Shown here: piece by piece, positions 1 to 6,146 of the stretch
How positions within the stretch are numbered: the first letter of the stretch is position 1
Layout: each line of letters begins with the position of its first letter
Source of the DNA: Lachnoclostridium sp. UBA1241
GTDB lineage: Bacteria > Bacillota > Clostridia > Lachnospirales > Lachnospiraceae
Assembly (NCBI GenBank): GCA_002308955.1
Contig: DBWJ01000112.1
Coordinates: 1,121 to 8,882 of the forward strand
Length of the DNA: 7,762 bases
Reading direction: 5' to 3'
The notes under the pieces: model-generated
What the model saw: the letters and a program-made list of their open reading frames with translations, nothing else
The model's database searches: none
What the model was told of the DNA's origin: nothing
Position numbers and translations under genes: made by a program

Positions 1-1136
1 GGCTTCCACTCCGACGGAACGCCCGCAAGCGTCGTCAGAAGCACCGTCCGGCGCGTTCCGAACTGCGCAAGCACCTTCCGGTAATCGAAGATGGCGTCGG
101 TCTGTCCCGGCAGGCAGTAGCCTCTCGTAAGCCGCCCCTTCATGCTCTCCGAAAACTCGGCGGTCGTCGCCTCGGCGCTCTCCCGGATCCGGTCCGGCTC
201 GTCCATCACGAAAAGAGTCTTCTCCTTCGGAAAATACGAAAGAAAGCTTACGGTTTCCTTCCGGAAATAAGGGATATAAGAATCCAGGTTGGTTGCATTC
301 TTAAGATAGGTGAGGTTCTCCCGAAGCTCCTCCATCGTGTGGCGTACCCGGGCCGCCTCTTCCGTCATCTTCGAAGAAAGAAACTTCTTCTCGACGGACT
401 TCGACTCCTTCTCAATCCGGGATAAGCTGTCCTGCAGTTCCTCGTCCGAGAAGACAAATTCCATGGCCGGATAGATGCACAGCTCCTCGGCGTTCTCAAT
501 GGACCGCTGGCTCGAGATGTCAAAGCTTCGGATGGAGTCGATATCATCGCCCCAGTATTCAATCCGGTAAGGCGTGTCTTCGCTTAACGGAAATACATCT
601 AAGATTCCGCCCCGTACGGCGAACTCTCCCGGATTCTCCACCTGCGCCTGCTTCTGGTAACCCATCGTTACCAGCTTCGCGGTCAGCTCGTCCATCGTGA
701 CGGGGCTTGTAGCATTTATCGTAACGGAAGCCTCCTGTATCTCCTCGGGAAGAAGAAGGCGGTCAAGAAGCCCCTGGACGCTCGTAACGACCGTACAGGG
801 CTCGCCCGACAGAAGCTTTCGGATAACGCTCATGCGCTCCTTGACGATTGCGTTTCCGTGCACGTCGGCGTTATAGAAGATAATATCCTTCGCGGGATAG
901 ATGCACACGTTCTTATCGTAAAGGCTCATGTCCTCCGCCATCTCACGGGCGCGAAGCTCGCTTGCGGTGACGATCAGACGGTAGGGATACTCCTGTCCGA
1001 GGGCGCTCACGAAGTGACTTTTCTGCACGGAAGTACACCCCGATACCTGTACCGGGGCTTCTTTCTTCTGCAAAAAATCACGCGCCGCGCAAAATTCCCG
1101 ATCGTCCTGCAGCGGCTCCAAAAAGGTTTTAATCAT
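1..1136 (-). CDS. mfd: Transcription-repair coupling factor Mfd, N-terminal part (3' end outside window)
   Basis: Mfd is the ATP-driven translocase that removes RNA polymerase stalled at DNA lesions and recruits UvrA for nucleotide excision repair. Reading the minus strand from the ATG at 1134-1136 gives 378 uninterrupted codons to the window edge. The visible part is the UvrB-like N-terminal module. It begins MIKTFLEPL. The degenerate, non-ATPase P-loop region reads SGCTSVQKSHF where UvrB has a true Walker A. The diagnostic block follows at about residues 190-235, with NPGEFAVRGGILDVFP, then YRIEYWGDDIDSIRSFD and QRSIE. The RNA polymerase-interacting, translocase and C-terminal domains lie outside the window (the family is usually about 1,100-1,200 residues). 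The start lies inside the last codons of pth, with an 8-nt overlap. Only a weak GGTG precedes the ATG, so translation is probably coupled to pth. No frameshift was seen. Identification is secure from the UvrB-like block; the exact start is less so. Confidence 0.93.
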   Translation of the reverse strand, partial: MIKTFLEPLQDDREFCAARDFLQKKEAPVQVSGCTSVQKSHFVSALGQEYPYRLIVTASELRAREMAEDMSLYDKNVCIYPAKDIIFYNADVHGNAIVKERMSVIRKLLSGEPCTVVTSVQGLLDRLLLPEEIQEASVTINATSPVTMDELTAKLVTMGYQKQAQVENPGEFAVRGGILDVFPLSEDTPYRIEYWGDDIDSIRSFDISSQRSIENAEELCIYPAMEFVFSDEELQDSLSRIEKESKSVEKKFLSSKMTEEAARVRHTMEELRENLTYLKNATNLDSYIPYFRKETVSFLSYFPKEKTLFVMDEPDRIRESAEATTAEFSESMKGRLTRGYCLPGQTDAIFDYRKVLAQFGTRRTVLLTTLAGVPSEWK

Positions 1137-1767
1137 GTAACACCGATCCGTTGAATTTACTCATGGCCGCTTCCGGCCCTTCCGTCACATAAACCGGGAT
1201 TTCCTCTACCACCCGGGCCATCACATCGCGTATAACGGGCTCCAGTTCCTTCGGGAACCGCGCGAGCACGTGGTCCGCAAGGTCCCATCCGAAGGGCTTC
1301 TCCCCGACACCGAGCCGAAGCCTCGGAAACACGCTCGTTCCGATCTGGGCGATAATGCTCTTAAGGCCGTTATGCCCGCCGGCGCTTCCTTTGACGCGGA
1401 GCCTGAGGTTTCCGGGCTCGAGGGAGATGTCATCGCAGATGATGAGCACACGCTCCGCCGGAATCTTATAGAAATCCATATACGCGCGGACGCACTCGCC
1501 GCTTGCGTTCATGAATGTCTGCGGCTGCACGAGGATCACCTTCTGCCCGGCAATCGTGCCGCGCCCCGAGATGCCCTTCCATTCCTTCGTCTTAAGCGGA
1601 ATGTTAAAGGCGTCCGAAAGCGCGGTTACCGCGTCCCAGCCGATGTTGTGCCTCGTTCCCGCGTATTTGCGCCCGGGGTTACCGAGGCCGACAATCAGCG
1701 TCACCGGGCCGCTCCCGGATTCTGCTGTTTTCTCGGTTTTCTTACGAAACAGTCCCATTTTCCTCAT
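1129..1767 (-). CDS. pth: Peptidyl-tRNA hydrolase Pth
   Basis: Pth cleaves the ester bond of peptidyl-tRNAs released prematurely from ribosomes, recycling tRNA in the cytoplasm. The 212-residue product carries the whole bacterial Pth signature: LIVGLGNPGRKYAGTRHNIG with the catalytic His at residue 40 and Asn at 30, TFMNASG with Asn 87, ICDDISLEPG with Asp 113, GSAGGHNGLKSII with Asn 133, and FPRLRLGVGEKP. The enzyme core begins near residue 20. The lysine-rich stretch before it is an N-terminal extension relative to E. coli Pth and is probably disordered. Two starts compete. ATG 1767 has a good GGAGG (1795-1799) only if the intervening hairpin (1772-1794) is folded. ATG 1758 (209 residues) has GAGG at a cramped 3-nt spacing. 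The gene starts 45 nt after the metH stop and its 3' end overlaps mfd, an adjacency common in Firmicutes. Function is very secure; the start is uncertain by three codons. Confidence 0.96.
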   Translation of the reverse strand: MRKMGLFRKKTEKTAESGSGPVTLIVGLGNPGRKYAGTRHNIGWDAVTALSDAFNIPLKTKEWKGISGRGTIAGQKVILVQPQTFMNASGECVRAYMDFYKIPAERVLIICDDISLEPGNLRLRVKGSAGGHNGLKSIIAQIGTSVFPRLRLGVGEKPFGWDLADHVLARFPKELEPVIRDVMARVVEEIPVYVTEGPEAAMSKFNGSVLHD

Positions 1768-1771
1768 CCAT

Positions 1772-1799
1772 AACCCGGGTTTACGCCCCGGGTTCCTCC
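1772..1799 (-). promoter_or_regulatory. GGAGG Shine-Dalgarno plus hairpin in front of pth
   Basis: On the minus strand GGAGG (1795-1799) is directly followed by an 8-bp perfect stem: AACCCGGG at 1787-1794 pairs with CCCGGGTT at 1772-1779 around a 7-nt loop. The pth ATG at 1767 lies 4 nt beyond the stem. Unfolded, the GGAGG is about 27 nt from that ATG, too far to act; folded, it is brought to a plausible distance. The stem is not followed by a T run, so a classical terminator is unlikely. The pairing is seen in the sequence; its role in initiation is inferred. Confidence 0.45.
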
Positions 1800-1812
1800 G
1801 TCTTAACCGGGC

Positions 1813-4239
1813 TCAGCACCCGAATACTTCTTTTGCGATGTCCACGGTCGCCTTGGCGTCCGAGCCGTAATAGTCCGCGCCGATGCTCTTCGCGTATTCC
1901 GGCGTGAGCACGGCACCGCCGACAACCGTCTTACAGGAAAGCCCCGCCGCCTTCAGCGCGCGGATGGTCTCCTCCATGCTCCCGAGCGTCGTCGTCATCA
2001 GGGCGGAAAGCCCCACAAGCGGCGCGCCGGTTTTCTTCGCAGCTTCCACGACCGCCTCAGGGGGTACGTCCTTCCCGAGGTCGTGCACGGTAAATCCGTA
2101 GTTTTCAAGGAGCACCTTGACGATATTCTTTCCGATGTCGTGGATATCGCCTTTGACGGTCGCAAGCACGATCTCGCCCTTGCTGACCTGCTTCATCCCG
2201 GTGCTCTGCATATGTTCCTTAATGCGCCCGAAGGCCCCCTGGACAACCGATGCGGAAAGAATCAGCTGCGGCAGAAAAACGGTTCCCTTCTCAAAGCCCG
2301 CGCCCACCGTATCGAGTGCCGGGATCAGAACCCCGTTCACGAGGTCCATGGAATCCATTGTCTTCAGGAGCTCCACGGTGAGCTTCTCACCGCGTTCCGC
2401 GCGTCCCGAAAGTACCGCTGCGTAAAGCTCCGCAGGGGCGTCGCCGAACTGCGCACGGATTTTTCCTTCCGTCTCGTCCTGCACCGCTCCGACCGGAATC
2501 TCCGCGCCGGGCTTCGCTTCCGCTTTCTGCGGAACGAAATTCTTATATGCCTCGGTAAATGCGATGGCATGCTCGTCGATGTTCATCAAAAGACGGTACG
2601 CCCTCAGGGCTCCCATCATTGCTTCCGAGTTCGGATTCATGATCGGAAGCGTCAGTCCGTTCTGAAGCGCAAGGGTCAGAAACGTGCTGTTCACAAGGTC
2701 ACGGTTCGGAAGTCCGAAGCTGATGTTCGATACGCCGAGCACCGCGCCGGTCCCGAGTTGCTCACGGGCCATCTTAAGCGCCGTAAGCGTTTCCTTAACC
2801 GCTTCCTGTTCCGCGCTCGCGGTCAGGGTGAGACAGTCGATCTGAATGTCTCTTCTTCGGATTCCGAGCGCCTCCGCGCGCTCCACAATCCGCTTCGCGA
2901 TGGCGAAGCGGCCTTCCGCCTGCTTCGGGATTCCGCCCTCATCGAGGGTAAGGCCGACAACCGCGGCTCCGTATTTTCTTACGATCGGAAGAATGCCCGC
3001 AAGGCTCTTCTCCTCGCCGTTTACGCTGTTTACAAGCGCGCGTCCGTTGTACGCCCGAAGCGCCGCCTCGACGACCTCGGGAATGTTCGAGTCAATCTGC
3101 AGCGGAACGTTCACGACTGCCTGCAGCTCGCGCACCACGCGCACCATCATTTCCTTTTCATCGACGCCGGGAAGACCGACGTTCACGTCGAGAATGTCCG
3201 CTCCGGCCTCCACCTGGGAAACCGCCTGCGAAAGGATATAGTCCATATCCCCTGCGCGAAGCGCCTCCTGGAACTTCTTCTTACCGGTCGGGTTAATGCG
3301 CTCGCCGATAACGCGGGGCTCCGAGAACCATACCGCATCCGTCGAAGAGCAGATGCCGGTCAGCTTCGTCTTCCCGGGAAGGTCGTACTCCTTCTCCTCG
3401 GAAAGAAACGCGTCGACCCGTTTTTTAAGCGCCCGGATATATTCGGGCGTCGTTCCGCAGCAGCCGCCCACCGCGGCAATGCCGTAGGGCAGCAGCTCCG
3501 CGATGCAGTCCGCGAATTCGTCGGGGCTTACGTTATAGGTATTCGTCACCGGATCCGGAAGCCCGGCATTCGGCTTTAAAACAATCGGAAGCTCCGTAAT
3601 CTCATACAGCCGTTTCACCATGGGAGCGAGTTCTTCCGGACCGAGGGAACAGTTGAACCCGATGGCGTCCGCCCCGAGTCCCGAAAGCGTCAGTGCCATA
3701 CAGTCGATGCTTGTTCCCGTGAAGGTCCGTGCATTGGCCTCAAATGACATCGTTACATAGACAGGCTTATCGGAACGCTCTTTCGCCGCAAGAAGCGCCG
3801 CCTTCGTTTCGTAAAGGTCGGACATCGTCTCGATTACGATCAGGTCGGCTTCCGCGCCCGCTTCAATCTCCTCCGCGAAGATGTCGTAGGCTTCCTCGAA
3901 GGAAAGGTCTCCAAGCGGCGCAAGCATCTTGCCGATGGGGCCGATATCGAGGGCAACCTTCGTCCCGGGATGGGCGAAGCAGGCCTTCCTTGCGTTTCGT
4001 ACGGCAGCACCGATCAGCTCCCGGACCGTATATCCCGAAGCTGCCATTTTATAACGGTTTGCGCCGAAGGTGTTCGTGTAGACGACATCCGAGCCTGCGG
4101 CCAGGTACCCTTCGTGAACGCGGATCACCTTATCCGGCTCCGTGATATTCCACACCTCGGGAATTCCGCCGAGGGGCAGCCCCAGTGCCTGCAGCTGCGT
4201 CCCCATGCCTCCATCCAATATCTGAATCTTACTCTTCAT
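1813..4239 (-). CDS. metH: Cobalamin-dependent methionine synthase MetH, three-domain form without activation domain
   Basis: This enzyme transfers the methyl group of 5-methyltetrahydrofolate via cobalamin to homocysteine, giving methionine. The product has 808 residues. Residues 1-285 are the homocysteine methyltransferase domain, starting at ILDGGMGTQLQ, with zinc ligands Cys197 (FNCSLG) and Cys260-Cys261 (GGCCGTTPEY). Residues 310-570 are the pterin-binding domain (VIGERINPTGKKKF, ADILDVNVG, LQIDSN, SVNGEE, GVSNISFGLP). An Ala/Pro/Glu-rich linker (about 570-596) leads to the cobalamin cap (about 595-685, with TVFLPQLILSA). The Rossmann B12 domain carries the lower-ligand motif DIHDIG (His700) and VVGGAVLTPEYA. 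It then stops, where E. coli MetH (about 1,227 residues) continues into the AdoMet activation domain; that part is the neighbouring upstream gene. I chose the ATG at 4239 over one 14 codons upstream because AGGAG (4245-4249) sits 5 nt before it and the LDGGMGTQ motif follows at once. It lies 85 nt after the activator gene. Confidence 0.95.
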   Translation of the reverse strand: MKSKIQILDGGMGTQLQALGLPLGGIPEVWNITEPDKVIRVHEGYLAAGSDVVYTNTFGANRYKMAASGYTVRELIGAAVRNARKACFAHPGTKVALDIGPIGKMLAPLGDLSFEEAYDIFAEEIEAGAEADLIVIETMSDLYETKAALLAAKERSDKPVYVTMSFEANARTFTGTSIDCMALTLSGLGADAIGFNCSLGPEELAPMVKRLYEITELPIVLKPNAGLPDPVTNTYNVSPDEFADCIAELLPYGIAAVGGCCGTTPEYIRALKKRVDAFLSEEKEYDLPGKTKLTGICSSTDAVWFSEPRVIGERINPTGKKKFQEALRAGDMDYILSQAVSQVEAGADILDVNVGLPGVDEKEMMVRVVRELQAVVNVPLQIDSNIPEVVEAALRAYNGRALVNSVNGEEKSLAGILPIVRKYGAAVVGLTLDEGGIPKQAEGRFAIAKRIVERAEALGIRRRDIQIDCLTLTASAEQEAVKETLTALKMAREQLGTGAVLGVSNISFGLPNRDLVNSTFLTLALQNGLTLPIMNPNSEAMMGALRAYRLLMNIDEHAIAFTEAYKNFVPQKAEAKPGAEIPVGAVQDETEGKIRAQFGDAPAELYAAVLSGRAERGEKLTVELLKTMDSMDLVNGVLIPALDTVGAGFEKGTVFLPQLILSASVVQGAFGRIKEHMQSTGMKQVSKGEIVLATVKGDIHDIGKNIVKVLLENYGFTVHDLGKDVPPEAVVEAAKKTGAPLVGLSALMTTTLGSMEETIRALKAAGLSCKTVVGGAVLTPEYAKSIGADYYGSDAKATVDIAKEVFGC

Positions 4240-4244
4240 CTTTT

Positions 4245-4249
4245 CTCCT
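4245..4249 (-). promoter_or_regulatory. Ribosome binding site of metH
   Basis: AGGAG on the minus strand, 5 nt upstream of the ATG at 4239. It decides the metH start against the in-frame upstream ATG at 4281, which lies on the other side of this site and would add 14 residues with no family resemblance. Confidence 0.75.
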
Positions 4250-4324
4250 GTTTTATGTATGAAAGACGCCACATCTGGCATTCTTGCGGCTGCTTTCTTC
4301 TGTCGGTTTCCGCCCTTCCGGCGC

Positions 4325-5062
4325 TTACTCCTTACGGTCGCCGCGATGGCATTTGGCGGCGTATGCGCAGCCTTCGCAGGCTTCCTTGCCGCAGTTTCCG
4401 ATCGAAAGCTCCGCGTTAATGTCCGCGCCCGAAGCGAGGGCGTCCTTAAGGCGATTAAGCCGTTCCTCTTCCTCGATATCCCTTAGGCCGATGATCGCCG
4501 TAACCGACTTTAACGGCGTCAGCATGTTGCTTTCCGTTACGGAAAGGCCGATGCGTTTGCCGGCTTCCAGCGTCGCAAGCAGGTCCTTCTGCAGATCAAG
4601 CGGCAGGTCGCCGTAGCCCGGCGAATAGCGCATGGTCTGCTGCATGTTCGGGAAGCGCGCCTGCAAATCCTCCTGAAAATCGTTACAAATCTGCTCGATT
4701 GCCGCCCCGGCCATTGCGTCGGTCAGAAGCGCTTTCGGCATATTCGTAATTTGCAGCTTTCTTAGGAGTGCGTCCACGCCGCTTCCGAGCGTCGCCGCGA
4801 ACAGAACCGCCTTCGAACAGCCCCGGAGCAGCTTCCCGATATCCTTCCCGGTGAGCGTAAGCGTGCATTCCGAGAGAACAATCTTCTCCTCCGAACAGGT
4901 CAGAATATCGAAAACCCCGAAGGAAAATGCCGGGTGGCACGCGTCCATCAGCGGTCCCTCGCATTCATCCATCAGGTTTTTGATCACCTCATCGGGCTCG
5001 TTCTTGCCGTATCCGAGATACAGGGCAGCCTCTTTTCGATTTATCGGCTTAAGCTTTACCAT
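4325..5062 (-). CDS. Stand-alone methionine synthase activation (AdoMet-binding) domain protein
   Basis: The 245-residue product matches the C-terminal activation domain of MetH, which binds AdoMet and remethylates cob(II)alamin that has fallen out of the catalytic cycle. The strongest evidence is RYSPGYGDLPLDLQ (residues 145-158), equivalent to the RPAPGYPACPEHTE segment of E. coli MetH that contacts AdoMet. It is followed, as in E. coli, by a TES...P...SV block (176-187). GADILR-like helix and strand segments before it (LFAATLGSGVD at 87-97) also fit. The C terminus carries a cysteine cluster, C224-x4-C229-x2-C232-x5-C238, that E. coli MetH lacks and that could bind zinc or an iron-sulfur cluster. 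Thermotoga and many Clostridia are known to have this split arrangement. AAGGA lies about 9 nt before the ATG. The gene sits between metF and the metH that lacks this domain. The homology is firm; in vivo reactivation activity is inferred. Confidence 0.88.
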   Translation of the reverse strand: MVKLKPINRKEAALYLGYGKNEPDEVIKNLMDECEGPLMDACHPAFSFGVFDILTCSEEKIVLSECTLTLTGKDIGKLLRGCSKAVLFAATLGSGVDALLRKLQITNMPKALLTDAMAGAAIEQICNDFQEDLQARFPNMQQTMRYSPGYGDLPLDLQKDLLATLEAGKRIGLSVTESNMLTPLKSVTAIIGLRDIEEEERLNRLKDALASGADINAELSIGNCGKEACEGCAYAAKCHRGDRKE

Positions 5063-5091
5063 AGTTCGTTATCCTTAAAATACAACCGTGC

Positions 5092-5138
5092 CGTCGGCTT
5101 ATCGGCGCGTCGGCTTATCGTTCACCGTCAGATTATCG
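5092..5138. repeat. Three spaced copies of a 13-mer between metF and the activator gene
   Basis: CGTCGGCTTATCG occurs exactly at 5092-5104 and 5108-5120, and with two mismatches (CGTCAGATTATCG) at 5126-5138, where it overlaps the metF stop codon. Start-to-start spacing is 16 and 18 nt. The copies fill most of the 70-nt metF-activator gap. They are direct rather than inverted repeats, so they do not form a terminator. They could be slippage products or binding sites; nothing in the sequence decides. Confidence 0.7.
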
Positions 5139-6017
5139 TGCAGCGCCCGGATTAATCAGCGGCAGCACCGCGTCCGAAATCCGCTTCGCCACGTACGGGC
5201 TGTTCATCGTGTAAAGGTGGATGCCGTCGACGCCGCGGCTTACGAGATCGATGATCTGGTCGATCGCGTAGGCGATTCCGGCTTCCTTCAGCGCATCCGG
5301 GTAATTCTGGTATTTCGCCATCATCCGGGTGAACTTCGCGGGAAGGCTCGCGCCGCACATCGTTACCATCCGTTCAATCGACGCCTTGCTCGTGCACGGC
5401 ATGATTCCGGCTTCAATCGGAACATTGATTCCCGCCGCGCGGGCCTTGTCAAGGAACCGGAAGAACGCGTCGTTATCAAAGAAAAGCTGCGATAAGAGAT
5501 GCGTCGCGCCAGCGTCCACCTTGCGTTTCAGGTTTGCGATATCCGCATCCAAACTCTCCGCCTCCTGATGTCCCTCCGGGTAGCATGCCGCCATAATGTG
5601 GTAATCGCCCTTCGTCTTCAGATAGGCGATCAGATCCGATGCGTGCGGAAAATCCGACGCCGGCTTTCGCTCGGAGTTCGGATTGAAGTCTCCGCGAAGC
5701 GCCAGAATGTTACGGATGTTCCTTTCCCTGAGCTGCTCGCAGATCAAATCGATATCCTCACGGGTGTTATAGAGGCAGGTCAGATGCACCGCCGACTCAA
5801 GCCCGTACTTCTCCTTTATGATCTGCGCGATGTCGGCTGTCTTCGTGTCGGCCGCGCTGCCGCCCGCACCGTAGGTAACACTGATAAAATCCGGGTGAAG
5901 ACCCCGCAGTCCGTCCAGCGTCTTGTAGATGGTGTCAATCGGCATATCTTTCTTCGGAGGGAATATTTCGAACGTGAAAGCCGTTCTTCCGTCCTTCATA
6001 ATCTCACTCAGCTGCAT
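5133..6017 (-). CDS. metF: Methylenetetrahydrofolate reductase MetF
   Basis: MetF is the FAD enzyme that reduces 5,10-methylenetetrahydrofolate to 5-methyltetrahydrofolate, the methyl donor used by MetH. The 294-residue product is close in length to E. coli MetF (296). It shows the family order: FTFEIFPPKK with the catalytic Glu17, FISVTYGAGGS (44-54), HLTC (78-81), LALRGD with Asp110 (the conserved acidic residue near the flavin), ACYPEGHQE (144-152), LLSQLFFDN (174-182), GIMP (204-207) and HLYTMN (267-272). The start at 6017 is chosen because GGAGG (6024-6028) is 6 nt upstream. An upstream GTG at 6044 would add nine residues that merely read through that site. The gene follows the unknown 315-residue gene by 129 nt and precedes the MetH activator by 70 nt. 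No metV- or rnfC-like partner, as in acetogen MetF complexes, is visible. Its initiation region is duplicated immediately upstream. Confidence 0.96.
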   Translation of the reverse strand: MQLSEIMKDGRTAFTFEIFPPKKDMPIDTIYKTLDGLRGLHPDFISVTYGAGGSAADTKTADIAQIIKEKYGLESAVHLTCLYNTREDIDLICEQLRERNIRNILALRGDFNPNSERKPASDFPHASDLIAYLKTKGDYHIMAACYPEGHQEAESLDADIANLKRKVDAGATHLLSQLFFDNDAFFRFLDKARAAGINVPIEAGIMPCTSKASIERMVTMCGASLPAKFTRMMAKYQNYPDALKEAGIAYAIDQIIDLVSRGVDGIHLYTMNSPYVAKRISDAVLPLINPGAAR

Positions 6018-6018
6018 C

Positions 6019-6054
6019 TCATTCCTCCGGGCATTTAATCTCACTCAGTTGCAT
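6019..6054 (-). CDS. Possible 11-residue leader peptide upstream of metF
   Basis: The upstream copy of a 37-bp duplication carries its own GGAGG (6061-6065), 6 nt before an ATG at 6054. The frame reads MQLSEIKCPEE and stops with TGA at 6019-6021, leaving a single base before the metF ATG. Its first six residues equal those of MetF. It contains the metF ribosome binding site within its last codons. Ribosomes finishing it would be well placed to restart on metF, or would mask that site while translating. It may equally be a by-product of the duplication with no function. Confidence 0.35.
   Translation of the reverse strand: MQLSEIKCPEE
6024..6028 (-). promoter_or_regulatory. Ribosome binding site of metF
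   Basis: GGAGG on the minus strand, 6 nt before the ATG at 6017. It fixes the metF start. In the upstream repeat copy the same motif at 6061-6065 serves the leader ORF instead. Confidence 0.8.
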
Positions 6055-6146
6055 CTCATTCCTCCGCGCATTTAATCTCACCCACCGGCTTCCTTTTTTC
6101 AGAACGCTTGGGTGCAATCTTTCGTACGGTATTCATTCCGGGCGTT

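Larger units (their letters stand above)
6000..6073. repeat. 37-bp tandem duplication covering the metF translation start
   Basis: Units at 6000-6036 and 6037-6073 match at 35 of 37 positions (differences: GCTGC/GTTGC and GGGC/GCGC), and the first 8 bases of a third unit follow at 6074-6081. Each unit holds, on the minus strand, a GGAGG, an ATG and the first six MetF codons. The length is not a multiple of three, so the upper copy is out of frame with metF and stops just before it. This is directly visible; near-identity suggests a recent event or selection. Confidence 0.93.

Noticed and set aside
1270..1773. Plus-strand frame of 167 codons opposite pth
   Set aside because: It lies fully across the catalytic core of Pth in antisense, with low-complexity composition; a shadow of the real gene.
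2890..2911. Perfect 9-bp inverted repeat with a 4-nt loop inside metH
   Set aside because: It encodes ordinary residues of the pterin-binding domain (GRFAIAKR), and GC-rich codons for that stretch give the palindrome by chance. No T run follows.
2083..3579. A 498-codon open frame on the plus strand opposite metH
   Set aside because: It is antisense to a clear MetH with intact domains. The product is rich in Arg and His with no recognisable motif, as expected of the mirror frame of a GC-rich gene. It has no ribosome binding site support.
5063..5132. Terminator between metF and the activator gene
   Set aside because: The repeats there are direct, not inverted. The only self-complementary stretches are 3-4 bp, so the T-rich segment after them has no stem.
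6082..6122. T run on the plus strand and A run on the minus strand upstream of metF, considered as a terminator or promoter
   Set aside because: No stable stem adjoins the T run on the plus strand, there is no plus-strand gene to end, and no spaced -35/-10 pair was found on the minus strand.
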